From contig NZ_BDBB01000019.1 in assembly GCF_001612765.1 (NCBI RefSeq), forward strand, positions 1 to 64,000: DNA of 64,000 nt, given 5' to 3'. Within the stretch, counting starts at the first letter, position 1. Each line of letters opens with the position of its first letter. The DNA comes from Nocardia arthritidis NBRC 100137. Its GTDB lineage: Bacteria; Actinomycetota; Actinomycetes; Mycobacteriales; Mycobacteriaceae. The position numbers and the translations under genes were made by a program. This document shows positions 26,687-39,472 of the stretch, piece by piece. The notes beneath the pieces are model-generated. The model ran no database searches. It had not been told where the DNA came from and worked only from the letters and a program-made list of their open reading frames with translations.

Positions 26687-26734
26687 TTGACACTCGCGCT
26701 GACGTGGTGAGAACGTTGTTGCATAGCTTTCTCA
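26687..26734 (+). promoter_or_regulatory. TTGACA-N15-TGAGA-N17-TCTCA site upstream of first MpaB-type gene
   Basis: TTGACA at 26687-26692 is followed 15 bp later by TGAGA at 26708-26712 and, after 17 bp, by TCTCA at 26730-26734, an inverted repeat 17 bp upstream of the ATG at 26752. The same three blocks with the same spacings occur upstream of the paralogue at 29234. A TetR-family operator overlapping the -10/+1 region is the likely reading. Confidence 0.6.
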
Positions 26735-26751
26735 GCATTGCGAGGTCGACG

Positions 26752-27603
26752 ATGACCAGGCCACTTCCCGCGACGCGTTCCCCCGAATCGCCGGACTCCT
26801 TCGACATCGGGCGATACATCGACGGCGTAGCCGGCTTGTTCGGCGGCGTCGCGAACGTCATCATGCAGCTGAGCACTCCGCCGGTCGGCTACGGCGTACT
26901 GGAGAGCACCGTGCACAGCGGCAACGTGATGTTGCATCCGGTCAAACGACTGCGCACCACCCTGACCTACCTCTCGGTGGCGATGCTCGGCACCGACGAG
27001 GAACGCACCGCCTATCGCGAGGCGGTCGACGTCTCACACCGCCCGGTCCACTCGACCGCGTCGAGCCCGGTGCGCTACAACGCTTTCGACCCCGCGCTGC
27101 AACTGTGGGTCGCGGCCTGCCTGCATTGGGGAGCGCAGGATCTGTACGAGCGCATGCACGGCCCGATGGACGAGGCGACGGCCGACGCGTTCTACCATCT
27201 GGCCGCCCGGCTCGGCACCACTCTTCAGATGCCCGAATCGATGTGGCCTGCCGACCGGCGCGCCTTCGCGGAGTACTGGGCCACGAATCTCGCGAAGACC
27301 AGCATCGACCCGGTCGTCCGTGCCTATTTCGACGACCTCGTCGACCTACGCATGCTGCCCCGGCCCGCGCAGCTGGCGTTCGGGCGTCTGCATCGCTTCT
27401 TCGTGACCGGCCTGCTGCCCGAGCATCTGCGCGCCGAGATGGGCATGACCTGGACCGACCGCGACGAGCGCGCACTCGCCCACATCTTGCGCGCGGTCGG
27501 GGCCACGCAATCCCGGCTCCCGCGACCGATCCGCCTGTTTCCCCTGAACACCTATCTCCTCGATATGCGCGTCCGGCGCCGGCTCGGCCTGCGCCTGGTC
27601 TGA
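26752..27603 (+). CDS. MpaB-type (DUF2236) oxygenase-like protein, copy 1
   Basis: A 283-residue protein of the oxygenase MpaB/DUF2236 family, which includes fungal MpaB and the haem-containing latex-clearing proteins. It begins at about residue 23 with YIDGVAGLFGGVANVIMQLS and has HPVKRLRTTLTYLSVAMLG, YNAFDPALQLWVAACLHWG, DLYERMHGPMDEATADAFY and MGMTWTDRDE. Histidines in HRPVHS and LHWG are candidate haem ligands, but no assignment is safe. It is strongly similar to the gene at 29234, including the leader next to the ATG. The frame is open to 26260; the upstream part is antisense to fadD36 and not coding. Confidence 0.8.
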   Translation: MTRPLPATRSPESPDSFDIGRYIDGVAGLFGGVANVIMQLSTPPVGYGVLESTVHSGNVMLHPVKRLRTTLTYLSVAMLGTDEERTAYREAVDVSHRPVHSTASSPVRYNAFDPALQLWVAACLHWGAQDLYERMHGPMDEATADAFYHLAARLGTTLQMPESMWPADRRAFAEYWATNLAKTSIDPVVRAYFDDLVDLRMLPRPAQLAFGRLHRFFVTGLLPEHLRAEMGMTWTDRDERALAHILRAVGATQSRLPRPIRLFPLNTYLLDMRVRRRLGLRLV

Positions 27604-27706
27604 CGACGGAATCCGTTTCGTCGAGCTACTACTGGGCAATCGCTTTCCGTACACCCGATCAGGTTGTCCCGATCGGCGGTCCGATGCCGCGAGCCAGGAG
27701 GAGAAG

Positions 27707-28426
27707 ATGGGCTACCGATCGACCGCGACCGCGCTCGTCGCGGGCGCGTTCCTGGCACTGTCCGCGCCGGTGGCCTGCGCCGACGAGACCGCGGAGACCG
27801 AGGTGGCCGCGGTACCGCCGCGCACCGCCATCTCCGTGCGCACCTCGGTGGGCATCGGCTGGGGCACGGCGAACGAACACGAGTCGCGCTCGAGCCTGTC
27901 GCTGTCGAAACTCTTCCTCGCCGATTACGCCCTGCGCCGTGGCGACGGCTCGGCCGAGGACCGATTTCTAGGCGAGCAAATGATCCGCTATTCCGATGAC
28001 GGGGCGGCGAGCGTGATGGAGGCCAAGTATCCCCAGGCCGTCGCCGCCATCGCCGCCGAATACGGGCTCTCCGAGACGGCGCCCGGACCCAATTGGGGCG
28101 CGGGCGCGACCAGCGCCGCCGACGTATCCGACTTTCTCGCCACGAAACTGCGCACCGATCCCGGATCACCGATCTTCGAATGGATGGCGGCGGCGGGATC
28201 GACGGCCCAAGACGGCACCGAACAGGACTGGGGCACCGCACGGTGGCCATTCGTGCTCGGCACCAAATGGGGCTGGTCGGATTTCGGCGAGCCGGAGGTC
28301 GCCTCGGCCTCCTACGGCCCCGGTTTCGCGGTGACCGCGCACACCCGGGGCACCTCGGCCGAGCAGACCGCGGATGTCATGGCCGCGCTCGGCGCGATGA
28401 TCACCGGAGTCCCGCCACACCGCTGA
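27707..28426 (+). CDS. Secreted SxxK serine hydrolase-like protein
   Basis: A 239-residue exported protein with a signal peptide (about residues 1-25, ending CADE). The mature part resembles class A beta-lactamase-type serine hydrolases: SLSK at 65-68 matches the SxxK nucleophile motif, YSDDGAAS near 95 sits where SDN occurs, and GTKWGW occurs where KTG would be. These substitutions suggest it is a hydrolase-like or penicillin-binding relative rather than a normal beta-lactamase. It lies between MpaB copy 1 and the convergent TetR gene. Confidence 0.75.
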   Translation: MGYRSTATALVAGAFLALSAPVACADETAETEVAAVPPRTAISVRTSVGIGWGTANEHESRSSLSLSKLFLADYALRRGDGSAEDRFLGEQMIRYSDDGAASVMEAKYPQAVAAIAAEYGLSETAPGPNWGAGATSAADVSDFLATKLRTDPGSPIFEWMAAAGSTAQDGTEQDWGTARWPFVLGTKWGWSDFGEPEVASASYGPGFAVTAHTRGTSAEQTADVMAALGAMITGVPPHR

Positions 28427-28431
28427 GCCGG

Positions 28432-29064
28432 TCAGCGCACCCGGAACGACACCGCCACGTGGTCGCGCGCGAACTGCCGGATCGACGCGTCGTCACCGAG
28501 CGGGATGACGGTCTGCGGCGTCAGCGCCAGTGACAGCGCGGTACGGGCGATCATCTCGGCCAACGGCTCCGGATCGTATTCCGGCAACTTGCCTTCGCGC
28601 TGCAAGCGCGTGATGAACTCGGCCAGATAATCCCGCCCGAGCTCGATGACCGGAGCGCCCTGGGTGGTCAGGTAGGGCAGCACGAGTTCGGGTTCGGTGG
28701 CCAGCAGCCGGTGGATCAGTTGATTTCCGCGCAGCCCGTTGATGAACGCGGCGAACAGTTCGACGATCTGATCTTCCGCGCTCGCGTTCCGGTCTACTTG
28801 GCGCTGGAGCGCGGCGTCGACCTCCTCGATGAAATCGCGCGTCTGCCGCAGCCCGACGGCCCTGATCAGATCGGTTTTGCTCGCGAAGCGGCGATAGAGC
28901 GTGGCCAGCGACAATCCACCGCGGCGCGCGACTTCGACCATGCTGGTTCGCTTGATACCGAAGTCCAGGAACGCCAGCAGCGCCGCGTCCAGCACTCGCG
29001 CCTGGTTGCGATCCTCGGGGGCAGCGCTGCGCACCAGCGGCAGCAGCCTGGTCAGCCTGGCCAT
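28432..29064 (-). CDS. TetR family transcriptional regulator
   Basis: A 210-residue TetR repressor. The N-terminal HTH spans about residues 20-65, with ALLAFLDFGIKRTSMVEVARRGGLSLATLYRRF (quoted in parts) and FASKTDLIRAVGL; the rest is an all-helical ligand domain. It is divergent from the second MpaB-type gene, which carries a TGAGA-N17-TCTCA repeat in the shared region; the same repeat precedes the first MpaB-type gene, so this regulator probably controls both. Confidence 0.88.
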   Translation of the reverse strand: MARLTRLLPLVRSAAPEDRNQARVLDAALLAFLDFGIKRTSMVEVARRGGLSLATLYRRFASKTDLIRAVGLRQTRDFIEEVDAALQRQVDRNASAEDQIVELFAAFINGLRGNQLIHRLLATEPELVLPYLTTQGAPVIELGRDYLAEFITRLQREGKLPEYDPEPLAEMIARTALSLALTPQTVIPLGDDASIRQFARDHVAVSFRVR

Positions 29065-29137
29065 ACCTCAACCCTATCCGCGAGATCGAAACGATGACAT
29101 TTTCAGCATCGCACACCGTCACCGTCATCTCGCATGA

Positions 29138-29190
29138 TTGACAGCACCCGCGAGTCGATGAGACAGTTTGGACATAATCTTCTCATCGAC
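29138..29190 (+). promoter_or_regulatory. TTGACA-N15-TGAGA-N17-TCTCA operator upstream of second MpaB-type gene
   Basis: TTGACA at 29138-29143, TGAGA at 29159-29163 and TCTCA at 29181-29185 repeat the arrangement at 26687-26734 with identical spacing. Here the palindrome is longer: GTCGATGAGA (29154-29163) is the perfect reverse complement of 29181-29190. It lies between the TetR gene and the MpaB-type gene and is their likely shared operator. Confidence 0.65.
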
Positions 29191-29233
29191 CGATACTTCT
29201 CGGATCGGGCCGACACGAAAGACGAGGTCGACG

Positions 29234-30097
29234 ATGACCGCGCCGCTGCGCACCGCCGAGCACGAGCCCGACCCCAGCCGAGCCCTCACGCCGGAGACGG
29301 TCGAAGAGTACGTCGACGGCATCGCCGCCTTTCTCGGCGGCGCGGCCAATGTCATCATGCAGCTGAGTTTGCGCCCGGTCGGCCGCGGCGTCCTGGAGAG
29401 CACCGTCGACAGCGGCAAAGTCACGCTGCATCCGATCAAGCGGCTGCGCACCACACTCACCTATATCGCCGTCGCGCTGCTCGGGTCGGATGCCGAGCGC
29501 GAGGCGTACCGCGAGGCGGTCAACGTATCGCACCGATCAGTGCGCTCCACCGCAGCGAGCCCGGTGAAGTACAACGCTTTCGACCCGAACCTACAACTGT
29601 GGGTCGCGGCCTGCCTGTACTGGGGCATCGATGACCTCTACACCCGGATGCACGGACCCATGGACGCCGCCACCGCCGACGCCTTCTACGACTACGCCGC
29701 GCGCCTGGGCACCACCTTGCAGATGCGGCCGGAGATGTGGCCGGCGAATCGCGCGGCATTCCAGCGGTATTGGGACGAGAACTTGACCAAGCGCGGCATC
29801 GAGCCCGAGCTGCGGGACTACTTCGACGGCCTGGTCGACCTGAAGATGATGCCGCGACCGGTGCAGGTGGTCTTCGCCGGGCTGCAACGTTTCATCGTCA
29901 CCGGCCTGCTCCCGCAGCACCTGCGCGACGAGATGGGCATGACCTGGACCGACCGCGACCAGCGGCGCCTGGACCGGCTGCTGCGGGCCATCGGGGCCGT
30001 GCACCGGCGACTGCCGAAATCGGCACGAATGTTCCCGCTCAACGCCTACCACTACGACCTGCGCAGGCGGCTGCGGCAGGGGAAGCCGCTGGTGTAA
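29234..30097 (+). CDS. MpaB-type (DUF2236) oxygenase-like protein, copy 2
   Basis: A 287-residue paralogue of the protein at 26752. Shared blocks include YVDGIAAFLGGAANVIMQLS, HPIKRLRTTLTYIAVALLG, SPVKYNAFDPNLQLWVAAC, RMHGPMDAATADAFYDYAA and MGMTWTDRDQRRLDRLLRA. Both ATGs are preceded by the same sequence, GAGGTCGACG. The reaction is unknown; in this family oxidative C-C cleavage is known for some members, which is only a guide here. It converges on pruA with a 9-bp gap. Confidence 0.8.
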   Translation: MTAPLRTAEHEPDPSRALTPETVEEYVDGIAAFLGGAANVIMQLSLRPVGRGVLESTVDSGKVTLHPIKRLRTTLTYIAVALLGSDAEREAYREAVNVSHRSVRSTAASPVKYNAFDPNLQLWVAACLYWGIDDLYTRMHGPMDAATADAFYDYAARLGTTLQMRPEMWPANRAAFQRYWDENLTKRGIEPELRDYFDGLVDLKMMPRPVQVVFAGLQRFIVTGLLPQHLRDEMGMTWTDRDQRRLDRLLRAIGAVHRRLPKSARMFPLNAYHYDLRRRLRQGKPLV

Positions 30098-30106
30098 CCG
30101 CGCGCC

Positions 30107-31741
<1,635 letters not shown>

Positions 31742-31865
31742 ACCTCAGGCTAGCTCGCCTGGTCGGGTGGGCGTGGACGCCGACACACCGGGATGACCCC
31801 AGGAGCAGAACGGTCGCGGTCGAAGTTGCTGTGTTCGCACGGAGCGGGAGAAAGCGCTTTCGGCG

Positions 31866-32987
31866 TCAGCCCGCGGCCAGTCGTTCGGCCGCCGCGGCGA
31901 TCCGCTCGTCGGTCGCGGTCAGCGCGATCCGCACGTGCTCGCGCGCGCCGAGGCCGTAGAAGTCGCCGGGCGCGGCGAGGATGCCGCGGTCGGCGAGCCA
32001 GTCCAAGGTGGTCCGGCACGGCTCGCCGCGGGTGGACCACAGATACAGGCCCGCCTCGGAGTGATCGATCCGGAAACCCGCTGCCTCCAGCGCTTTTCGC
32101 AGCACATCACGGCGGGCGCGGTACCGCTCGCGCTGGCGCGCCTCGTGCGCGTCGTCGCTGAGCGCGGCCGTCATCGCCGCCTGGATCGGGAACGGCACCA
32201 TCATGCCCGCGTGCTTGCGCACTTCGAGCAACTCCGCGACCAGCGCCGGATCGCCCGCCACGAACCCCGCGCGGTAACTGGCCAGGTTGGAGGTCTTCGA
32301 CAGCGAATGCACGGCCAGCAGGTTGGTGTGGTCGCCGTCGCACACCTCGGGGTCGAGCACGGAGAGAGCGCGGCCCTCCCAGGCCAGTCCCAGGTAGCAC
32401 TCGTCGGAGGCGACGATCGCGCCGCGTTCCCGGGCGAAGGCGACCACCTTGCGCAGATGCTCGACACCGAGTACGCGGCCGGTAGGGTTGGACGGCGAGT
32501 TCACGTAGATCAGCGCGGGCGTCTGCGGACCGAGCCGGGTCAGTCCGTCGGCGCGCAGCACCTGCGCGCCCGCCAGCAGCGCGCCCACCTCATATGTGGG
32601 ATACGCGACCTCCGGGATGACGACCAGGTCGCCCGCGCCGAGGCCGAGCAGCCGGGGCAGTCCCGCGATCAGCTCTTTGGTGCCGATGGCAGGCAGCACG
32701 GCCGCGGGCTCGAGTCCGGTGATCCCGTAGCGCCGCTTCAGCGCGTCGACCGCGGCCGCGCGGAGTTCTGGGGTGCCGTGCGTGGTCGGGTAGCCGGGCA
32801 CCGCGGCGACGGAGTTCAGCGCGGCCCGGATCAGCGGGTCGACCGGGTCGACCGGAGTGCCGACGGACAGGTCGACGATCCCGCCTGGATGAGCGGCTGC
32901 CCGCACCTTCACCGAAGCGATGGTGTCCCAGGGAAAATCGGGTAGCAGGCTGCTGACCCGGCCACGCGGCGACACGTCAGATCTCAC
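31866..32987 (-). CDS. dapC: Succinyldiaminopimelate aminotransferase (DapC type)
   Basis: A 373-residue fold-type I PLP aminotransferase that probably makes N-succinyl-L,L-DAP from the keto form, between DapD and DapE in the lysine pathway. The PLP lysine is in SLSKTSNLASYRAGF, with NSPSNPTGR, GTPVDPVDP and YPTYEVGALL motifs. The fdxC-dapC arrangement matches Rv1177-Rv1178. The substrate assignment rests on that context and on the usual annotation of this branch. The GTG at 32987 overlaps the ferredoxin stop as GTGA, so the two are translationally coupled. Confidence 0.82.
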   Translation of the reverse strand: MRSDVSPRGRVSSLLPDFPWDTIASVKVRAAAHPGGIVDLSVGTPVDPVDPLIRAALNSVAAVPGYPTTHGTPELRAAAVDALKRRYGITGLEPAAVLPAIGTKELIAGLPRLLGLGAGDLVVIPEVAYPTYEVGALLAGAQVLRADGLTRLGPQTPALIYVNSPSNPTGRVLGVEHLRKVVAFARERGAIVASDECYLGLAWEGRALSVLDPEVCDGDHTNLLAVHSLSKTSNLASYRAGFVAGDPALVAELLEVRKHAGMMVPFPIQAAMTAALSDDAHEARQRERYRARRDVLRKALEAAGFRIDHSEAGLYLWSTRGEPCRTTLDWLADRGILAAPGDFYGLGAREHVRIALTATDERIAAAAERLAAG

Positions 32988-33307
32988 TCACTCGCCATCG
33001 GGGGCAGTTCCTTGATGAACGGCGGGTCGTAGTCGACCTTGCCGACCTTGGTGGCGCCGCCGGGCGAGCCCAGCTCATCGAAGAAATCGACGTTGGCGTT
33101 CACGTATCCGCTCCACTGGTCCGGGGTGTCGTCTTCGTAGAAGATCGCCTCCACCGGGCACACCGGCTCACATGCACCACAGTCCACGCACTCGTCGGGA
33201 TGGATGTACAGCATGCGGCCACCCTCGTAGATGCAGTCCACGGGGCATTCCTCGATGCATGCCTTGTCCTTCACGTCAACGCACGGTTCAGCGATGATGT
33301 ACGGCAC
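32984..33307 (-). CDS. fdxC: 7Fe ferredoxin FdxC
   Basis: A 107-residue bacterial ferredoxin with two cluster-binding motifs: CVDVKDKACIEECPVD supplies the 3Fe-4S site and CVDCGACEPVCPVEAI the 4Fe-4S site, as in Rv1177. It is a soluble electron carrier, for example for cytochromes P450 or oxidoreductases. The GTG at 33307 is chosen because GGAGAG lies about 6 nt upstream; the frame is open to 33376 without family similarity. Coupled to the aminotransferase gene downstream. Confidence 0.93.
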   Translation of the reverse strand: MPYIIAEPCVDVKDKACIEECPVDCIYEGGRMLYIHPDECVDCGACEPVCPVEAIFYEDDTPDQWSGYVNANVDFFDELGSPGGATKVGKVDYDPPFIKELPPMASE

Positions 33308-33530
33308 TGCCGCTCTCCTAGTCTGTCCTCGCCTGCGGGATAGTCCGCCCGGCGAAACCCTATCCCGGCACCCCACGTTACTACTGGTCAGCCTGCCCTA
33401 ACTTCGGGTGGTATGTCCCGCCTATTCGGGTCTTCCGGCCGTACCGGTCGGGTGGCACGGGATTTGCGTTCAGGTCTTGCGTCGAGGACCGCTCCGGCTT
33501 CGGGAGTCCTCGGCGAGTGCGGCCGATTCC

Positions 33531-36131
<2,601 letters not shown>

Positions 36132-36640
36132 GCGCTACACATCCGGAACTGTCTCCCTCCAGTGCTGTTTGCGGCGGAGCGGACAAGCCACCCGGGGCTA
36201 CGGCTCCACTCGCCACAGCGCCCACGCAGGAACGTGGAGCGCCGTTGAGCGTTGACAACTGCGGGGTGCCCGAGGCTATTCCAGGGCACTGCCCAGCAGA
36301 GGACTCGCGTTCACCCTCCGACGGTGGCTTCGGGTCGTTCCGCCAGACGCGGCCTTCGCAGTGAAGGCCGGGCGCGCGCGACTCCTCGGAGAGCACCCGC
36401 GTCGGCGCCGCGCCGGGAACGATCACCGCTGTCGCGGCTACACCGAGGCCGCGCCTGCGGCGACAACGCATGAGGGCGACCGCCCCGCACGCATGTGGTC
36501 CACGTCCGAATTCCTTGCGGCACAGAAGAATTAGTGCACCCCTGGGCATTGCGCAGTCCCCGCGCCCACCCGCCTGCCCGCTCGGCACCGCCGACGATCG
36601 CCGGCGACAGCGCACACTTGGTCGTGCAAACATTGGCAGC
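36132..36640. other. Intergenic region, 509 bp
   Basis: No convincing gene. Short open frames here lack ribosome-binding sites and run into neighbouring shadows. TTGACA occurs at 36254 but without a well-spaced -10. The corresponding mycobacterial interval holds a PE gene; nothing of that kind is visible here. Confidence 0.45.
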
Positions 36641-37138
36641 ATGTCGCAGCCGCGCACGATCATGGCCGATCCGGCCTGGCGCCCCAGTCCCAAGGCGAAG
36701 CTCCTGTGGACCGCGCAGGCCGCGCTGGCCTGGGTGATTCCGTTCGCGGCGCTGCTGGTGTGGTCGCTGCTCGACTCCGCGCATCGAGGATGGCAGCTCG
36801 GCTTCTTCCTGGTCGCGCTCGTGCCTGCCGTACTGAACATCGGGGTGGCCCCGTGGTGGCGCTACGCCGTGCACCGCTGGGAGGTCACCGACGAGGCGGT
36901 ATACACCCGGGTCGGCTGGCTCACCCAGGAGAGCCGGGTCGCGCCGATCTCGCGCGTACAGACCGTCGACACCGAACGCGGGCCGCTCGAGCGCCTGCTC
37001 GGACTGGCGACGGTCACCGTGACCACCGCGTCGTCCGCGGGGGCGGTCCAGATCAGCGCGCTCGATCTCGCGGTCGCCGAGGAGACCGTGACGCGGCTGA
37101 CCCGGATCGCCGCCCAGCACCGCGGGGACGCGACATGA
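36641..37138 (+). CDS. PH-domain membrane protein (YdbS type)
   Basis: A 165-residue protein with two membrane helices (about residues 24-47 and 53-72) and a C-terminal bacterial PH domain (bPH2, about 80-155) with RWEVTDEAVYTRVGWLTQESRVAPISRVQTVD, quoted in parts, the strongly conserved block of the family. The function is unknown; YdbS-YdbT pairs affect antimicrobial tolerance in Bacillus. The ATG at 36641 is used; another lies at 36662. The stop overlaps the next start as ATGA. Confidence 0.83.
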   Translation: MSQPRTIMADPAWRPSPKAKLLWTAQAALAWVIPFAALLVWSLLDSAHRGWQLGFFLVALVPAVLNIGVAPWWRYAVHRWEVTDEAVYTRVGWLTQESRVAPISRVQTVDTERGPLERLLGLATVTVTTASSAGAVQISALDLAVAEETVTRLTRIAAQHRGDAT

Positions 37139-38742
37139 GTGGCGAACCGGCGGTGGACGCCGAGCAGGCCGAACAGCCGTGGCAGCGGCTGGACAAGCGG
37201 ATGTTGCTGCTCCATCCGATCACCGAGGTGGTGAAGTTCATCCCGGTGCTGATCGGTTCGGTGATCCTCGGCACCAGCAGCGGAAACCATGTGTGGAGCA
37301 TCATTCCGATCGTGCTGATCGTCGGGTTCGCGCTGACCCGCTGGTTCACCACGACGTATCGGGTCGGGCCGACGCACGTCGAGTTGCGCACCGGCCTGTT
37401 GCAACGCAAGAAGCTGTCGGTGCCGCGCTCACGCATCCGCTCGGTGGACATCGAAGCCGACGTGCTGCACCGGGCTCTCGGACTCGCGGTGCTGGCGATC
37501 GGCACCGGCCAGCAGGCCGATTCGGGTGAGCAGTTCAAGCTCGACGCCCTGGACAGCCGGGTCGTGCCGCCGTTACGAGCCGCGCTGCTCGCCCATACGG
37601 CTGCGCGAACGGAGCAGTCCGAGGACCGGAAAGAGCCGGGGCAGAACGAATCCGGTGGCTTCGCCGCCCCGCGCACGCGGGCGCGCGAGATCGGGCACTG
37701 GAGTCCGGCGTGGGTGCGCTACGCCCCGCTGTCGCTGACCGGCTTCGCGATCATCGCGCCGATCGTCGGCTTCGCGCTACAGTACGGGCTCGGCGAGATC
37801 GTGTTCCGGTCGGACGCGGTACACGACGTGGAAGACGGCGGCGCGCTCGTCCTGGCGCTCGCCGCGGCCGCGCTGCTGTGCGCCATCGTCCTCGTGGTCA
37901 GCGCTGCCGCGTGCGCGCACTATCTGGCCACTTATTTCGGGTTGCGCGTGCGCGACGACGGCAAGACATTGCAGCTGCGCCACGGCCTGTTCACCACGCG
38001 CCAGATCACGCTCGACCGGGCGCGGCTACGCGGGGCGACGGTCAACGAACCCTTGCTGCTGCGCCTTGCCGGAGGCGCCGAACTCGAAGCGATCATGACC
38101 GGGGAGAACCCGCGGCAGAAGATCATGCCGCAGGCCCCGCGCGAGGCCGTCGAACACACCCTCGGCCATCTCCTGGCTCCGGAGCAGGTGCACGACAACG
38201 GCATTCCGCTCCGTCCGGACGCGAGGCCCACCGGCGCGGGGGCATCGGACGCGCACACCGTCCCGGAGCCGGGCAGTGCTCCGCTTATCGCGCATGGGCC
38301 CGCCGCTCGGCGCCGAAGGCATACCCGCGCGCTCGCGCCGGTCGTCTTGATCAGCGCGGTATCGGTCTACTTCTCCACTGCGGGAGAGCACTATTCACCG
38401 TGGTGGTGGCTGGTGCCCGGCCTCGCGCTGCCGGTCGCGCTCGCACTCGCGGAGGACCGCTATCGCGGCCTCGGCCACGCGGTAATTCCCCGCACGGCCG
38501 CCGGCCCGACCTGGCTGATCACCCGGTCCGGGTCGCTCGACCGCGACCGCGACTGTCTGGAGGCCCCCGGCGTGATCGGCTGGACGGTGCGCCGGACCTT
38601 CTTCCAGCGGCGTGCGGGAGTCGCCACGGTGGTCGCGGCCACCGCGGCGGGCAAGAAGCGCTATGCGGTGGTCGACCTGCCCGACGCCCAGGCGTGGGGT
38701 CTGATCGAAGCGGTCACGCCGGGGCTGCCGGGTGCGCGCTGA
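37135..38742 (+). CDS. Triple PH-domain membrane protein (YdbT type)
   Basis: A 535-residue membrane protein with several bPH2 units separated by paired helices (about 30-70, 200-265, 398-435). Conserved PH blocks are YRVGPTHVELRTGLLQRKKLSVPRSRIRSVDIE (first), LRVRDDGKTLQLRHGLFTTRQITLDRARLRG (second) and a weaker one near the C-terminus, RSGSLDRDRDCL onward. It is translated with the smaller PH protein through the ATGA overlap. The function is unknown; the pair is membrane-bound and probably forms a complex. Confidence 0.83.
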   Translation: MSGEPAVDAEQAEQPWQRLDKRMLLLHPITEVVKFIPVLIGSVILGTSSGNHVWSIIPIVLIVGFALTRWFTTTYRVGPTHVELRTGLLQRKKLSVPRSRIRSVDIEADVLHRALGLAVLAIGTGQQADSGEQFKLDALDSRVVPPLRAALLAHTAARTEQSEDRKEPGQNESGGFAAPRTRAREIGHWSPAWVRYAPLSLTGFAIIAPIVGFALQYGLGEIVFRSDAVHDVEDGGALVLALAAAALLCAIVLVVSAAACAHYLATYFGLRVRDDGKTLQLRHGLFTTRQITLDRARLRGATVNEPLLLRLAGGAELEAIMTGENPRQKIMPQAPREAVEHTLGHLLAPEQVHDNGIPLRPDARPTGAGASDAHTVPEPGSAPLIAHGPAARRRRHTRALAPVVLISAVSVYFSTAGEHYSPWWWLVPGLALPVALALAEDRYRGLGHAVIPRTAAGPTWLITRSGSLDRDRDCLEAPGVIGWTVRRTFFQRRAGVATVVAATAAGKKRYAVVDLPDAQAWGLIEAVTPGLPGAR

Positions 38743-38818
38743 CCCACCCGCGCACGGTGTCGCTGATCGGTTGCCGAGCGACGGCATCGGACGCCTGCGG
38801 CAGGTACGCCGTCAACGC

Positions 38819-38845
38819 GATCTCGGCGGTCCGGCGGCCGAGATC
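38819..38845. terminator. Hairpin between convergent PH gene and small membrane gene
   Basis: GATCTCGGC at 38819-38827 pairs perfectly with GCCGAGATC at 38837-38845 across a 9-nt loop, and overlaps the stop codon of the minus-strand gene. No T-run follows. A bidirectional terminator is likely. Confidence 0.5.
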
Positions 38846-39281
38846 AGTGACGACGGAACAGGCTCGCGTTCGCCTGGATGTAGAGGTACCCCAGCGGCGG
38901 CAGCAGCCCGCCGAACAGCAACAGTGCCGTCCGCCAATCACTGCCCAGCAGAATGTCACCGCCCGGACCGGCGCTCGCGCAGACCAGGAAGCCGAACGCC
39001 CAGGCCGCCACCGGAAGGCCCAGCACGGCGGGACGCCGGGTGACCGATCGCGCGCCCGCGACGAGCAGGACATTCACCACTCCTGCCGCCACGGCGGACG
39101 CCGGGAAGGCGACGGAGCCCAGGTAGGTCGGCAAGTACAACGCCTCGAGCGCCAGGGTGAGCAGGGCGTTCAGGACCAGAAGCACGAGGGTCACCGAACC
39201 CACGACGCCCATGGGACGGCGGGCATCCGCGGCTGCCACAGGAGCCCGATCGCCCGCGTGGTCATCGACCTTCGTCGTCAC
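38844..39281 (-). CDS. Four-helix integral membrane protein (Rv1171-like)
   Basis: A 145-residue protein with four predicted membrane helices (about 25-45, 53-77, 84-104, 112-135) and a short charged N-terminus. It resembles the conserved membrane protein Rv1171 beside mshB in mycobacteria. The function is unknown. The GTG start overlaps the stop of the small ORF before it as GTGA, so the two are coupled. Confidence 0.75.
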   Translation of the reverse strand: MTTKVDDHAGDRAPVAAADARRPMGVVGSVTLVLLVLNALLTLALEALYLPTYLGSVAFPASAVAAGVVNVLLVAGARSVTRRPAVLGLPVAAWAFGFLVCASAGPGGDILLGSDWRTALLLFGGLLPPLGYLYIQANASLFRRH

Positions 39282-39436
39282 GGCACCGGCGGGTAGCCGA
39301 GGAGGGTCAACAGGTGGCTCTGCATATCAGCGAACGCGTACAGCACCGTCATATACATGTCGTGCTGTTCGGGCCAGTGCGGCCGCATGCTTTCGACGAA
39401 CGCCGCGATCGCGTTCTGGAGCTCCCAGTTGTACAT
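39278..39436 (-). CDS. Small 52-residue protein coupled to Rv1171-like gene
   Basis: A 52-residue ORF starting MYNWELQNAIAAFVESMRPH, rich in aromatic residues, Met and His, and ending with LLGYPPVP. It has no signal peptide or clear membrane helix, and I recognise no family. Support: TAGACT (39449 to 39444 on the minus strand) lies 7 nt before the ATG as a leaderless -10 element, and its stop overlaps the start of the next gene by 4 bp. It fills the gap between the permease and the membrane-protein gene. Confidence 0.6.
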   Translation of the reverse strand: MYNWELQNAIAAFVESMRPHWPEQHDMYMTVLYAFADMQSHLLTLLGYPPVP

Positions 39437-39472
39437 ACTGCCGAGTCTATTCCGGCGCTACGAGGTGCATGA

